A DNA stretch of 64,000 bases from Nucisporomicrobium flavum (GCF_016464385.1 NZ_JADMLH010000002.1:635334-699333); one strand, 5' to 3'; shown: positions 47,176 through 55,988, numbered from the stretch's first letter. Program-made: numbers and translations. Notes: a model not told the origin generated them from the letters alone.

Positions 47176-47694
47176 ATGTTGCCGACGTACGTGGCCTCCG
47201 CTGCTCTGGTGGCCTCGGTGCTGTCGTTTGTTTTGAACTATCGGGTGGCGTCCGGATCGGACCGCCGGGCCCGCATGCCGGTGCTCGTGTTCGTCTATGA
47301 GCCCCATAAGGGCTGGTTCTTGCGTAACGTCGGCAACGGTCCGGCACTCAATGTTGTCGTCGCCGAGTCGGACCGGTACGAGAACTGGCTCAACCCGGTG
47401 CGGATTCCCCCGCTCGGCAAGGACAAGGAGATTCTTCTGCCGTGGGTGGAGGGGGACCACAAGCTCGGGGCCACGTACGAGGACTTCTTGAAGGCTGATG
47501 CCGGGCGGCCTCGGGTGTTCACCGTCATCTGCAGCTTCGACCTGAACGAGACCAGCTTGGGATCAACCCTGCGTAAGTGGGCCGACAACGAAGTCAGGCC
47601 CTACTGGGAGATCGAGGAGTCCGTCAGGGAGAACAAGCGTGGAGGGTTGTTCCGGGCCATGCGGTGGCGGATGCCGCCTGGTGTGGGCGAGTAA
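47176..47694 (+). CDS. Membrane-anchored hypothetical protein
   Basis: A 172-residue protein with one N-terminal helix (MLPTYVASAALVASVLSFVLNY) and a soluble beta-rich domain (PVLVFVYEPHKGWFLRNVGNGPALNVVVAESDRYENW). The RNVGNGPALNV motif is common in small actinomycete proteins that carry an Ig-like fold. The ATG at 47176 has only a weak ribosome binding site. No function assigned. Confidence 0.7.
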   Translation: MLPTYVASAALVASVLSFVLNYRVASGSDRRARMPVLVFVYEPHKGWFLRNVGNGPALNVVVAESDRYENWLNPVRIPPLGKDKEILLPWVEGDHKLGATYEDFLKADAGRPRVFTVICSFDLNETSLGSTLRKWADNEVRPYWEIEESVRENKRGGLFRAMRWRMPPGVGE

Positions 47695-47723
47695 TCGACG
47701 CCCGGCTGGTTGAATACCTTTCC

Positions 47724-48020
47724 GTGGAGTGGGCGTTCGATGCGGAGATCATCGAGTGGCGTGGGCCGGCGCCGTACTACTTCGTGGCCATGTCCGCGGC
47801 CGACAGCGCCGAGCTCAAGGAAGCGGCCCGGTCCCTCATCTACTGGGGTCAGGTTCCCGTGCGGGTCGTCATCGGCGACACGGAGTTCCGGACCGCGCTC
47901 TTCCCCCGTGACGGCCGCTACCTGGTCCCGCTCAAGGACGCCGTCCGGCAGGCCGAGGGTATCGGCGAAGGGGACGTCGTGGCGGTGACGCTGCGTCCCG
48001 GCCGGGAGCCGGCTTCATGA
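47724..48020 (+). CDS. DUF1905 domain protein
   Basis: A 98-residue protein that is almost entirely a DUF1905 domain: EWRGPAPYYFVAMSAADSAEL, then a small-barrel segment VPVRVVIGDTEFRTALFPRDGRYLVPLKDAVRQAEGIGEGDVVAVTL. GTG 47724 is the most likely start, since the domain begins at EWAFDAEI; the frame is open further upstream to 47577, antisense-free but overlapping the previous gene. Function unknown. It ends tail-to-tail with the MFS gene (6-base overlap). Confidence 0.75.
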   Translation: MEWAFDAEIIEWRGPAPYYFVAMSAADSAELKEAARSLIYWGQVPVRVVIGDTEFRTALFPRDGRYLVPLKDAVRQAEGIGEGDVVAVTLRPGREPAS

Positions 48021-49370
48021 CGTGGTGACGATCCGGTCCCCTGACCGGGACGGCGCTGAGGTGCGGACGCCGACCACGATGGCGAGAACCCCCAGCGCCG
48101 TCGTGAAGGCGAACGGTGCCACGAACGGTATGACCGTGAACAGCGCCCCCGCCGCCGCGAGCGACGCACTTCCGCCCACCGCGTCGGTGATGCTCTTGGC
48201 GGCCGTGTTGAAGCCTTCCTCACCCGGCCGTGACCAGGCCAGGACCAGGGCGCTGATCCGCGGGTAGAGCGTGCCCATCCCCCCGCCCGCGAGGAACCAC
48301 CCGGCCGCCGCGGCTGCCGGGTGGAGGTGGAGCGCTGCCGTTGCCAGTTCCGTCGCCGCGCCCGCCGCGAGCAGGGTGGTGCCGGCGCGGATGGGGGTGT
48401 CCGGGGTGAGCCGGTCGCCGAGGCGCGATTGGACGGCGGAGGCGATCGCCCAGGCGACCGCGCCCGCGGTCAGGGTGATGCCGGACAGCCAGGTGGGGAC
48501 GCCGTAGCGGTCGTGGAGGAGGAGCGGCAGGTAGACCTCCGTGCCGAAGAAGACGCCGCCGGCGACCGCGCAGAGGGCCACCGCCGCCGGGAGGCCGCGG
48601 GCGATCCGGTACGTGCCGTCCGGTACGAGGTTGCGCAGCGCGACCACCACGACGGCGAGGGTGGCCGGTGCGATGGCCCAGGCCAGGCCGGCGCCGATCT
48701 CGGCGAGGGAGCTGAGCACGGTGACGCCGAGCGCGACGATCGTGGCCTGCCCGGCGCGGCGGACGTCGGCTGCCGAGGCGGGGATGCGGTCTGCGGGCGT
48801 ACGGTCGCGGCCGCGCAGCGCCGGCAGCACCAGGGTCGTGGCCACGGCGACCAGGATGAGGACGCCGAGGAAGACCCAGTGCCAGCTCAGCGCCTCCGCG
48901 GTGAGGCCGGCCAGCGAGGGGCCGATGAGCGAGGGCAGGACCCAGGCGGTCGCGAACGCGCCGAAGATCTTGATGTGCAGCTCGGACGGGTAGACCAGCG
49001 CGATGAGGACGTACAGCGCCACGGTCTGGCCTCCGCCGCCGAGGCCCTGCAGGAAACGTCCTGCCACGAACAGCGGCATCGAGGTGGCCGTGCCGGCGAG
49101 GGCCAGGCCCGCGCCGAAGGTCAGGATCGCGCTGAGCAACGGTACGGCGGGGCCGCGCCGGTCCGCCCAGGCGCCGAAGGTGACCATGCCGACCACGCCG
49201 GCCGCGAGGGCCGCCGAGAAGGCGAGCGCGTAGAGGCCGCGCCCGTTCAGGTCGGCCGTCACGTCCGGCATGATCGTCGTCACCGCCAGCGACTCGAAGG
49301 CGGCCAGGAAGACGAGACTCCAGGCTCCGATGGTGGTCAGGGCGTACGGCCGCCGCAGGATCGCGCTCAC
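48015..49370 (-). CDS. Major facilitator superfamily transporter
   Basis: A 451-residue integral membrane protein with 12-14 helices. The MFS signature GAWADRRGPAVPLLSAILTFGAGLAL lies near residues 66-91 (between helices 2 and 3), and a second motif GRFLQGLGGGGQTVALYVL occurs at helix 4, resembling the DHA2/EmrB-like exporters. The GTG at 49370 starts directly before the first helix. It is a probable drug or metabolite efflux pump; no regulator is adjacent. Confidence 0.88.
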   Translation of the reverse strand: MSAILRRPYALTTIGAWSLVFLAAFESLAVTTIMPDVTADLNGRGLYALAFSAALAAGVVGMVTFGAWADRRGPAVPLLSAILTFGAGLALAGTATSMPLFVAGRFLQGLGGGGQTVALYVLIALVYPSELHIKIFGAFATAWVLPSLIGPSLAGLTAEALSWHWVFLGVLILVAVATTLVLPALRGRDRTPADRIPASAADVRRAGQATIVALGVTVLSSLAEIGAGLAWAIAPATLAVVVVALRNLVPDGTYRIARGLPAAVALCAVAGGVFFGTEVYLPLLLHDRYGVPTWLSGITLTAGAVAWAIASAVQSRLGDRLTPDTPIRAGTTLLAAGAATELATAALHLHPAAAAAGWFLAGGGMGTLYPRISALVLAWSRPGEEGFNTAAKSITDAVGGSASLAAAGALFTVIPFVAPFAFTTALGVLAIVVGVRTSAPSRSGDRIVTTS

Positions 49371-49426
49371 CGACGCAACCTAGAACCTCATCCCCGGTTG
49401 AACTCAAGTCCGGCCTGCAACCCTGG

Positions 49427-50221
49427 GTGGAAAGTGATGTCCATCAATCACTTGGAGCCCATGGGGAGGCCTGCGCCGTGTATCGACGTTCTCGTTTTCC
49501 GCGTGCCAGCACCATCAGAGGGATGCTCTTCGTCGCCGTCCTTGTCGGTGCGACCCTCGTGGTGCTCGGTTTCCCTCTCGTGATGCTCCACCTGTCGGGC
49601 AGCCGGCTGCCATGGGACCGCATGGCGGACATCGGCGACGCCTATGGCGGGGCGTCGTCGCTGCTGTCGGCCGCTGCTCTGTGCGGTGTCGGCGCCTCGC
49701 TGGTCTATCAGCAGCGGCAGATCCGCCAGGAAGCCATGATGATCGAGCGGCAGCAGCACTTCGAGCTCATCAAGCTGGGGCTCGAGGACCCGCATCTGCT
49801 CCGTGCACTTGACCGTGACCTCGCCGATTCGCCGGTCGGACGGCAGATCGCGTACCTCAACCTGCTCATGAACTACTGGCTGGCGATGTGGGAGATCGGC
49901 GAGGTGGACGACGAAGAATTGTTCGGCCTCGCGTCGGGGATGTTCCGCTACGGCGTGGCCCGCGACTGGTGGAAGCAGTACGGACCCACGTGGATCGGCA
50001 CCCGCGTACGCCCTCGTCGTCAGCGGTTCATCGAGGTGGTCTCCGCCGCCTGCGCTGCCGCGTACTCGCCACCGCCACCGCCACCGCCACCGTCGCCGTT
50101 AGCGGAAGCGGAGCGGCGGAGCAGCCGATGGCGGCATGTCGTCGCCGTCGGTGTCCCGGTCGCCTGCGCCGGTATCGCCGTCGGCGTCAGCCGGCTGCGG
50201 CGGGACCGCCGGGGCCGCTGA
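49427..50221 (+). CDS. DUF6082 family membrane protein
   Basis: Up to 264 residues from GTG 49427. Two hydrophobic segments (about residues 33-56 and 76-91) precede a helical cytoplasmic domain (QQRQIRQEAMMIERQQHFELIKLGLEDPHLLRAL...YLNLLMNYWLAMWEIGEVDDEELFGLASGMFRYGVARDWW) characteristic of DUF6082 proteins of actinomycetes. A run of eight prolines and a basic C-terminal helix end the protein. An internal ATG at 49523 is an alternative start. It overlaps the convergent DUF397 gene by 35 bases. Confidence 0.7.
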   Translation: MESDVHQSLGAHGEACAVYRRSRFPRASTIRGMLFVAVLVGATLVVLGFPLVMLHLSGSRLPWDRMADIGDAYGGASSLLSAAALCGVGASLVYQQRQIRQEAMMIERQQHFELIKLGLEDPHLLRALDRDLADSPVGRQIAYLNLLMNYWLAMWEIGEVDDEELFGLASGMFRYGVARDWWKQYGPTWIGTRVRPRRQRFIEVVSAACAAAYSPPPPPPPPSPLAEAERRSSRWRHVVAVGVPVACAGIAVGVSRLRRDRRGR

Positions 50222-50411
50222 AGGCATCGCGCTTGACGTGAGCCACGAATTGCCGCCATGACTCGGACGGGAAGGACAGGACCCCGCCGCCGGGGTTCTT
50301 GGAGTCGCGGATGAGGATCTGCGGCCCGGACACCGCCACTTCGACGCAGTGGCTGGACGCCCCGGAGCGGGAGCTCTTGAACCAGTCGCGGGTCAGCGGC
50401 CGATCAGTCAC
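50187..50411 (-). CDS. DUF397 domain protein
   Basis: A 74-residue protein with the DUF397 pattern: WFKSSRSGASSHCVEVAV, then VSGPQILIRDSKNPGGGVLSFPSESWRQFVAHVKRDAF. Such proteins nearly always follow an XRE (Scr1-type) HTH gene and act as its partner. No XRE gene is next to this one; the nearest is at 42.6 kb. GTG start at 50411. Confidence 0.85.
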   Translation of the reverse strand: MTDRPLTRDWFKSSRSGASSHCVEVAVSGPQILIRDSKNPGGGVLSFPSESWRQFVAHVKRDAFSGPGGPAAAG

Positions 50412-50505
50412 GTGGTGATCCTGTTCCTCGATGCCTGGAGCGAAGGTGACGCCTCCTCGGAAGAACGATCCAAAGGCAGGAGCGTTACGGACATATAGGG
50501 TGAAT

Positions 50506-52590
50506 TTACTTCACGTCGACGTAGTCGCCGGCGCTGGTTGCTGCTGCCGATGTGGTGTCGGTGGCGTACGTCCAGCGGAACGAGCCGTCCGCTGAGGCCT
50601 TCACCGTCGTCTTGAGTTTGCCGGTGGAGTCGGTCGTGGCGGTCTTCACCGTCTTCCACGTGCTCGTTCCCGCCTTCAGGTACTGGAGCACGACCGACCG
50701 CCCGGTGTACGCCCGGAAGGTCCACGTCCCCCAGTCGGCCCGGGTGAGGGCGCCCGTGATGGTGATGGTCTTGCCCTTCTTGACCGGCTCCGGGGTCGCG
50801 TCCGCGGTGAGTTTGGTGGTGCGCTTCACGGCGACCGAGCCCGCGGCGTGCCGGTCGGTGTACCCGGTGCCGTCGGTGGCGTCGGCCCAGGCGGCGAGTT
50901 TCCAGGTACCGGCGAGGGCGTTGGCGGGCGCGTCGAGTTTGACGTTCATCGTGTAGCGGGCCGTGCAGCGGGAGGTCGTGTCGCTGGTCCTGGCGCAGTC
51001 GGCGGGTCCGTCGGCGAGCGCGACGCCGTCGGGGGTGTCGTAGCTGCCGTGGTACAGGTAGGCGTCGCCCCCGCTGATGCCGGCCGGGTCGGTGGCCGTG
51101 AAGGTCGCCGTGAACGTGGCCGTTCCCGAGGTGCCGAAGGCGAGGGCCTTGCCGCCGTTGACCGCGACGTTCGAGAGCTTCGTGGTGCCCGCGCTCTCGT
51201 CGCCGGCGGCGGCCGGGCCGCCGAAGGCGCGGATGACGGTACGGCGAAGCCGCCCACCCTGGTCGTTCGTGGCGGTGACGCGCAGGGAGACGTACGCAGC
51301 GGTGACGCCGAACGCGTCGGCGGGTACGTCGGTCCACGTGGCGCCGTCGTCCGTCGAGTATTCGAGGGCCGTCACCGTGGCGCTGCCGCCGCCCCGGGTT
51401 GCCGCGTGGGCGGTGATCCGGGTGGAGGCCGTCCGGTTGCTCGAGGTGAGGCCGGTGACGGTGAAGCCCGCGTCGATCAGGGGCACCGGACCGTCCGCGG
51501 GCGCGGTGAACGTCCACTCGCTGCGGACCTTCGTGGACAGGTGGGACCACGGGACCCGGCGGGTGACCGTCTGGTCGAAGTGGTGGGTGTCGCCGTCCGA
51601 GGTGAGCGTGTGGGTCTCGCGGGCCCGGCCGTCGGTGCCCGGGTTGCCGGCCGCATCGGCGTACGAGATCGGCTCGTTCATGCGGAGCTCGCCGCCCACC
51701 CGGGCCGACGTTCCGGGGGCCGGCCCGAACGGCCCGGTGCCGACCGTCGTTCCGGGGTGGGTGCCGGCGGTCAGGGTGCGGTCGGGCAGCGTCAGGTAGC
51801 TCTCCGCCGAGCCGTACGTCAACCGGCGCTGGAGGGCCACGCCGGGGGTGACGTATTCGGTGACCGTGCCGGGCAGCAGCACCTTGGACTCCACGTAGGA
51901 GCCGCTCCAGCCACCCTTGACCGCGGAGCCGAGGGCGCCCGCCGTGCCGGGGCCCTGTGCACCCAGGGTGGTCGCCGTCTTCGCAAGCTTCGCGCGGGTC
52001 ACGGACACCGTCGGCGTGGCCGGCACGGTCGTGGCGAACGAGTGGTACAGGTCGTAGCGGTACGACTTCGGTGTGGTGAGGATGTCGTGGATGCGGAGCG
52101 AGACGCCCGCGACGCTGAACGGGGTGACGTAGGTCTTCGCGGGCCCGCCGCTGGCGAAGCCGGCGACGCCGCCGGGCGTGGTGAGCCACACCGCGGAGGT
52201 GAACCGGGTGGCGGTGGTGTCGTCGGGGACGATGCGCGTCTCCTTGGCGGCCTTCTCGTCGAAGGTCACCGTCAGCCCGGCGTTGGTCACCTTGAACGTC
52301 TTGACGAGCAGGTAGTTGCGCTGGCGGAAGTAGCCGTACCGGGCCACGGCGAAGTAGTCGCCGGGCGGCAGGCTGACCGTGCCGGTGGTGCTGTCCGCGT
52401 CGCCCTGGACCACGCGGTACGTCCAGGTCGCGCGGTCCCAGACGTACAGGAATCGGCCGGACAGCTTTGCCGTCGCCGAGATGGACAGTTTCACGGAGTA
52501 GGTCGGCGCGGCGGCTGCCGGCAGCGGCGCGAGCACGACGAGGAGGCAGAGGATCAGTCCGGACGCGACGCTGCGAAACCGTCTCACCAT
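50506..52590 (-). CDS. Large secreted protein with Ig-like repeats
   Basis: A 694-residue exported protein. Residues 1-28 form a signal peptide (MVRRFRSVASGLILCLLVVLAPLPAAAAP). The remainder is beta-rich and low in Cys: a jelly-roll-like part at about 30-120 (GDYFAVARYGYFRQRNYLLVKTF), an extended central part, a region with EYSTDDGATWTDVP typical of Fn3/Ig-like repeats (about 420-450), and a C-terminal Ig-like domain (PEPVKKGKTITITGALTR...VVLQYLKAGTSTWKTVKTATTDSTGKLKTTVKA) often attached to actinomycete surface proteins. No catalytic domain was recognised. ATG 52590. Confidence 0.75.
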   Translation of the reverse strand: MVRRFRSVASGLILCLLVVLAPLPAAAAPTYSVKLSISATAKLSGRFLYVWDRATWTYRVVQGDADSTTGTVSLPPGDYFAVARYGYFRQRNYLLVKTFKVTNAGLTVTFDEKAAKETRIVPDDTTATRFTSAVWLTTPGGVAGFASGGPAKTYVTPFSVAGVSLRIHDILTTPKSYRYDLYHSFATTVPATPTVSVTRAKLAKTATTLGAQGPGTAGALGSAVKGGWSGSYVESKVLLPGTVTEYVTPGVALQRRLTYGSAESYLTLPDRTLTAGTHPGTTVGTGPFGPAPGTSARVGGELRMNEPISYADAAGNPGTDGRARETHTLTSDGDTHHFDQTVTRRVPWSHLSTKVRSEWTFTAPADGPVPLIDAGFTVTGLTSSNRTASTRITAHAATRGGGSATVTALEYSTDDGATWTDVPADAFGVTAAYVSLRVTATNDQGGRLRRTVIRAFGGPAAAGDESAGTTKLSNVAVNGGKALAFGTSGTATFTATFTATDPAGISGGDAYLYHGSYDTPDGVALADGPADCARTSDTTSRCTARYTMNVKLDAPANALAGTWKLAAWADATDGTGYTDRHAAGSVAVKRTTKLTADATPEPVKKGKTITITGALTRADWGTWTFRAYTGRSVVLQYLKAGTSTWKTVKTATTDSTGKLKTTVKASADGSFRWTYATDTTSAAATSAGDYVDVK

Positions 52591-52637
52591 GGCGGCCACA
52601 GTAGAACGTGGTGTGCCGGGGCGCCTCACCCTAAAGG

Positions 52638-53222
52638 TCACTGCCGCAGGGCGGGGAAGACCGTTCCTGCGATCGCCGCGCCGACGGCGGCGCCGGCCAC
52701 CACCTGGGCGATCGTGTGTGCGGAGAGGCGTACGCGGGCCCAGCAGGCCAGCAGCACGAACGGCACGCTGAGCAGCGCGGCCGGGCCGTACACCGCGGTC
52801 AGCGTCGCGGCTGTGCCCGCGGCCACGCCGGCGTGGATGGACATCTTCCACCAGTGCGTGACCGCCGTGAAGACGACGAGGCCCGCGCCGCCCGCCGCCA
52901 GCAGGGCGACGACGTCGCGCGGCGCGCCGAGGACGATCAGCGCGACCAGGCCCGCGGCCACCGAGGCGATGCCGATCAGGAGCGGGACGAGGCGGTGCTC
53001 GCGTTCGGGGATGTGGTGGCTGGTCAGCCTGCCCTGACGGACGCCGCGGAGCACGTACGCCAGGGGGATGCCCGCCGCGAACAGGGCGCCGGGCAGGCCC
53101 CACCAGCGCGACACCCCCGGCGCGTCCCCGGCGTGCCACCCGACGACCAGCATGAGGACCGCCACCAGGACCGCCGGGGCGAACACCTCCGAGGCGATCC
53201 GGGCGGCGCGGTCTGCTCTCAC
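52638..53222 (-). CDS. PAP2-family membrane phosphatase-like protein
   Basis: A 194-residue protein with about six helices. The C-terminal RVRLSAHTIAQVVAGAAVGAAIAG segment fits the PAP2 motif 3 (R...SxHxxxQ), while the equivalent of motif 2 is near HWWKMSIHAGVAAG (the SxH core). Such enzymes dephosphorylate lipid phosphates such as polyprenyl diphosphates. Motif 1 (KxxxxxxRP) was not found, so activity is uncertain. GTG at 53222. Confidence 0.7.
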   Translation of the reverse strand: MRADRAARIASEVFAPAVLVAVLMLVVGWHAGDAPGVSRWWGLPGALFAAGIPLAYVLRGVRQGRLTSHHIPEREHRLVPLLIGIASVAAGLVALIVLGAPRDVVALLAAGGAGLVVFTAVTHWWKMSIHAGVAAGTAATLTAVYGPAALLSVPFVLLACWARVRLSAHTIAQVVAGAAVGAAIAGTVFPALRQ

Positions 53223-53242
53223 CCGTTGATCATCGCAAAGGC

Positions 53243-53737
53243 TCAGGTGAGCGAGGCTGCCAGCTCCTCGAGCGCGTCCATGGCCTCCTGCATGCCGCCC
53301 TCCATACCGGAGTTGACGTGCGCGTCGCGGCCCGCCTGGTCGTGGTGCTCGACCAGCATCTCCATGGCCGTACGCCCGTCCTTCTCGGTCAGGGTCATCG
53401 TGACCAGCGCGGCGTTGCCGTCGGGGTCCGGGATGCCCTCGAAGGCCTCGGTGTTCACGAGGCGTACCGGTTCCTGGATCTCCCGGTACTCGCCGTGGAA
53501 GGCGACCTCGAAGCCGGGGTTCGCGGTCATCACGTAGCGCCACCGGCCGCCGACCCGCAGGTCCACGTCGACGCTGGTCACCGTGCCGCGCTGCCCGGCC
53601 CACCAGCGCCGGATCAGCTCGGGCGTGGTGTACGCCTTCCACACCGCGCGCGCCGGGGCGTTGAACTCCCGGGTGATGAGGATCTGGTTGTCGGCCGGCA
53701 GGGTCACCTTCGCCGAGCCCTTAGTCGTCGTCGCCAT
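53243..53737 (-). CDS. SRPBCC/AHSA1 domain protein
   Basis: A 164-residue START-like protein: LITREFNAPARAVWKAYTTPELIRRWWAGQRG near residues 20-50 and GGRWRYVMTANPGFEVAFHGEYREI, typical of the AHSA1 subfamily. The ATG at 53737 lies inside the last codons of the ArsR gene (17-base overlap), so the pair is translationally coupled. ArsR-AHSA1 pairs are common in actinobacteria. Ligand unknown. Confidence 0.88.
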   Translation of the reverse strand: MATTTKGSAKVTLPADNQILITREFNAPARAVWKAYTTPELIRRWWAGQRGTVTSVDVDLRVGGRWRYVMTANPGFEVAFHGEYREIQEPVRLVNTEAFEGIPDPDGNAALVTMTLTEKDGRTAMEMLVEHHDQAGRDAHVNSGMEGGMQEAMDALEELAASLT

Positions 53738-54074
53738 CGTCTGTCTCCGCCTTCCCAAGGTCGTCCAGTACGTCGTCCATCAGGTCGAACCGCTCGTTCC
53801 ACAGCTGCTCGTACGCCCGCAGCCAGTCGTGGATGGGCTGCAGCGGCCCGGGGTTGAGCCGGTACATCCGTTGCCGCCCCTCGTCGCGGACGTGCACCAG
53901 GTCGACCTCGCGCAGCACGCGCAGGTGCTTGGAGACCTGGGGCTGGGCGAGGCCGAGCAGCTCGACGAGCTCGTTGACCGGCCGCTCACGGGCCCGCAGG
54001 AGGTCGAGGATCTGCCGCCGCCGGGGTTCGGCGACGGCGTTGAACGCGTCGGTGGTGGTCGCCGCTCGTGCCAT
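53721..54074 (-). CDS. ArsR family transcriptional regulator
   Basis: A 117-residue winged-HTH protein (DAFNAVAEPRRRQILDLLRARERPVNELVELLGLAQPQVSKHLRVLREVDLVHVRDEGRQRMYRLN). No metal-binding CxC motif is present, so it is of the PadR/SRPBCC-associated, non-metal type. ATG at 54074 lies 6 bases after TACGAT (minus strand), a leaderless start. It likely represses itself and the coupled AHSA1 gene. The C-terminus is strongly acidic. Confidence 0.9.
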   Translation of the reverse strand: MARAATTTDAFNAVAEPRRRQILDLLRARERPVNELVELLGLAQPQVSKHLRVLREVDLVHVRDEGRQRMYRLNPGPLQPIHDWLRAYEQLWNERFDLMDDVLDDLGKAETDDGDDD

Positions 54075-54142
54075 GCCGCAATCGTATACCCATAACGGAA
54101 TGCGTCAAGCCGGCTGACGGGTGAGGCGGGGTGGTGCGGGGA

Positions 54143-54634
54143 TCAGCCGGCGCAGCCGGCGGGGGCGGCCGGGCAGTCCTCGTGGCCGGTCATCGCGGTG
54201 AGGGCGCGGGCGACGGTAGGCAGGTCCAGGTCGCCGAGGTGGTCGAAGATGTGCCGGCGCACGCTCGCGAGGTGGTCCGGCCAGGCCTCGCGCAGCCGGT
54301 TCAGGCCGGCGTCGGTGAGCACGGCGTTGGACCCGCGGCCGTCGCTCTCGCAGGGGATGCGCTTGAGGTGGCCCTGCGACTCGAGCTTGCCGGCGAGCCG
54401 GGTCATGCCGCTCAGCGACATGTCGCACGCCGCGGCGAGCTCGCTCATCCGCATGATGCCGCGCCGCGACTCGGACAGGTGGCGGAGCACCTGGTATTCG
54501 CTCAGCGACATGCGCTGCTCGCGCTCGAGGTCCGCGTCGAGCAGGCGCGGGAGCACCAGCATCAGCCGGCCCAGTGCGCGCATCACCGCTTCCTCCTCGC
54601 TGCTCAGCGGTGGGGGCGCGGGTGTGGCGGACAT
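54143..54634 (-). CDS. MarR family transcriptional regulator
   Basis: A 163-residue dimeric winged-HTH regulator. The core is SLSEYQVLRHLSESRRGIMRMSELAAACDMSLSGMTRLAGKLESQGHLKRIPCESDGRGSNAVLT, with the HTH around residues 60-95 and the basic wing at CESDGRG. ATG 54634 follows an upstream region shared with the divergent FMN reductase gene; the palindrome TTGCTTGACGAAGCAA lies between. It almost certainly represses that oxidoreductase and possibly itself. The inducer is unknown. The Cys residues at CPAAPAGC near the C-terminus might be redox-active. Confidence 0.9.
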   Translation of the reverse strand: MSATPAPPPLSSEEEAVMRALGRLMLVLPRLLDADLEREQRMSLSEYQVLRHLSESRRGIMRMSELAAACDMSLSGMTRLAGKLESQGHLKRIPCESDGRGSNAVLTDAGLNRLREAWPDHLASVRRHIFDHLGDLDLPTVARALTAMTGHEDCPAAPAGCAG

Positions 54635-54652
54635 GACTTTGATCGTACGGCC

Positions 54653-54693
54653 TTGACACCCGGCCGACGACAGGTATTTGCTTGACGAAGCAA
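54653..54693 (+). promoter_or_regulatory. Promoter and MarR operator of the FMN reductase gene
   Basis: TTGACA (54653-54658) and TATTTG (54675-54680) are spaced by 16 bases. The perfect palindrome TTGCTT-GACG-AAGCAA (54678-54693) overlaps the -10 box, in the ideal place for a repressor. This sequence agrees with the common TTGCnTnnCnAnGCAA-like sites of MarR proteins. Confidence 0.65.
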
Positions 54694-54724
54694 TGAACCT
54701 CGACACAGACCGGAGCTCGCGACC

Positions 54725-55294
54725 ATGCCCAAGATCGGCATCATTCTCGGCAGCACCCGCCCGGGCCGTAACGGCGAAGCCGTGGCCAAGTGGGTGCTCG
54801 AGCAGGCGTCCCAGCGCACCGACGCCGAATTCGAGCTCATCGACCTTCTCGACTACAAGCTGCCGCACCTCGACGAGGCCATCCCGCCGTCCATGGCGCA
54901 GTACACGCAGCCGCACACCCAGCAGTGGGCCGCCAAGATCGCCGAGTTCGACGGCTTCGTGATGGTCACGCCGGAGTACAACCACGCGACCTCGGGCGCG
55001 CTGAAGAACGCGATCGACTTCCTGTTCGCGGAGTGGAACAACAAGGCCGTGGGCTTCGTCGGGTACGGCTCGGTCGGCGGCGCGCGGGCCATCGAGTCCC
55101 TGCGGCTGATCGCGGGCGAGCTCATGATGGCCGACGTCCGCGCGGCGGTGACGCTGTCGCTGGCCACCGACTTCGTGAACTACAGCCAGTTCACGCCGGG
55201 CGCCCACCAGGCCGGCGCGCTCACCACGATGCTGGACCAGCTGGTGGCCTGGAGCACGGCCCTGGCGCCGCTGCGCACGCCGGTCACCGCCTGA
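54725..55294 (+). CDS. NADPH-dependent FMN reductase family oxidoreductase
   Basis: A 189-residue flavodoxin-like protein. The FMN-phosphate loop GSTRPGRNGEAVAKWV lies at residues 9-24, and the GFVMVTPEYNHATSGALKNAIDFL motif near 78-101 is the hallmark of the YieF/ChrR-type NAD(P)H:quinone/FMN reductases. It probably reduces quinones or nitro compounds under stress. It is transcribed divergently from the MarR repressor, with an operator over its promoter. ATG 54725 with GGAG about 9 bases upstream. A perfect bidirectional terminator follows. Confidence 0.92.
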   Translation: MPKIGIILGSTRPGRNGEAVAKWVLEQASQRTDAEFELIDLLDYKLPHLDEAIPPSMAQYTQPHTQQWAAKIAEFDGFVMVTPEYNHATSGALKNAIDFLFAEWNNKAVGFVGYGSVGGARAIESLRLIAGELMMADVRAAVTLSLATDFVNYSQFTPGAHQAGALTTMLDQLVAWSTALAPLRTPVTA

Positions 55295-55308
55295 TCGCCC
55301 GAAGACCG

Positions 55309-55347
55309 ACGGGCCCGCCCGGGGAGGTGCTCCCCGGGCGGGCCCGT
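55309..55347 (+). terminator. Bidirectional hairpin terminator
   Basis: A 17-bp perfect stem (ACGGGCCCGCCCGGGGA at 55309-55325 pairs with 55331-55347) with a 5-base loop. It separates the convergent FMN reductase and lamin-tail genes and could serve both. Confidence 0.8.
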
Positions 55348-55353
55348 GTCAGT

Positions 55354-55815
55354 TCAGCAGCCGACCCAGGTACGGCCGGACTTCTGCCCCCACGAGCACG
55401 TGTCGAGCTGCGTGCCCGAGGCGTTGCGCAGGTACGCCGTGTCCCCGGTGTTGTTCCAGATGTAGTTGCCGCTGCCCCAGTACCGGGACTGGGTGCTGTT
55501 CGTGCCCTTGCCGGTGTGCAGCCAGAGCCGCCCGCCGTTGGCCGCGATCGTCACGCTGCCGAACTTGTAGATGTGGTTGGCCTTGTCGCGGATCGTGTAG
55601 CCGCTGAGGTTGACGGACCGGGTGCCGCTGTTCACGAGGGAGATCCATTCCGCGTTGAGGCTGGCGTTGCTGCGGGTGTCGGAGCCCGGGGAGTCGTACT
55701 GGGCGCCGTGGAACCGCAGCGAGGGGGTGGCCGCCGAGGCGGGACCGGCGGATGCGAGCGAGCCGGCGACGGCCACCACGGCCGCCGCGAGGATGCTGAT
55801 CGATCTGCGCACCAT
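55354..55815 (-). CDS. Secreted lamin-tail domain protein
   Basis: A 153-residue exported protein. Residues 1-30 form a signal peptide (RRSISILAAAVVAVAGSLASAGPASA). The mature part is a lamin-tail domain (LTD): RFHGAQYDSPGSD...NAEWISLVNSGTRSVNLSGYTIRD and YIWNNTGDTAYLRNASGTQLDTCSW; a disulfide between the two terminal Cys residues is likely. LTD proteins are surface or secreted adhesion-type modules. ATG 55815 or GTG 55812 (GGAGG is 4 bases before the GTG). Confidence 0.85.
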   Translation of the reverse strand: MVRRSISILAAAVVAVAGSLASAGPASAATPSLRFHGAQYDSPGSDTRSNASLNAEWISLVNSGTRSVNLSGYTIRDKANHIYKFGSVTIAANGGRLWLHTGKGTNSTQSRYWGSGNYIWNNTGDTAYLRNASGTQLDTCSWGQKSGRTWVGC

Positions 55816-55988
55816 GCCTCCAGATGTCGTGGGCGTGTCGCAGCATTGTGGAGAGGTTTCGCCGTGGGGCCGGTGAGGCCGGCGCAGCGGGTCGGGCGGT
55901 GTCGCATACCCGTCGGTCCGGCCACGGTCATCCTTTCGGGTGCGGCAGTGACGCTGGCCTGGCGCGCTCCCGGCCGCACAATGCTCTG

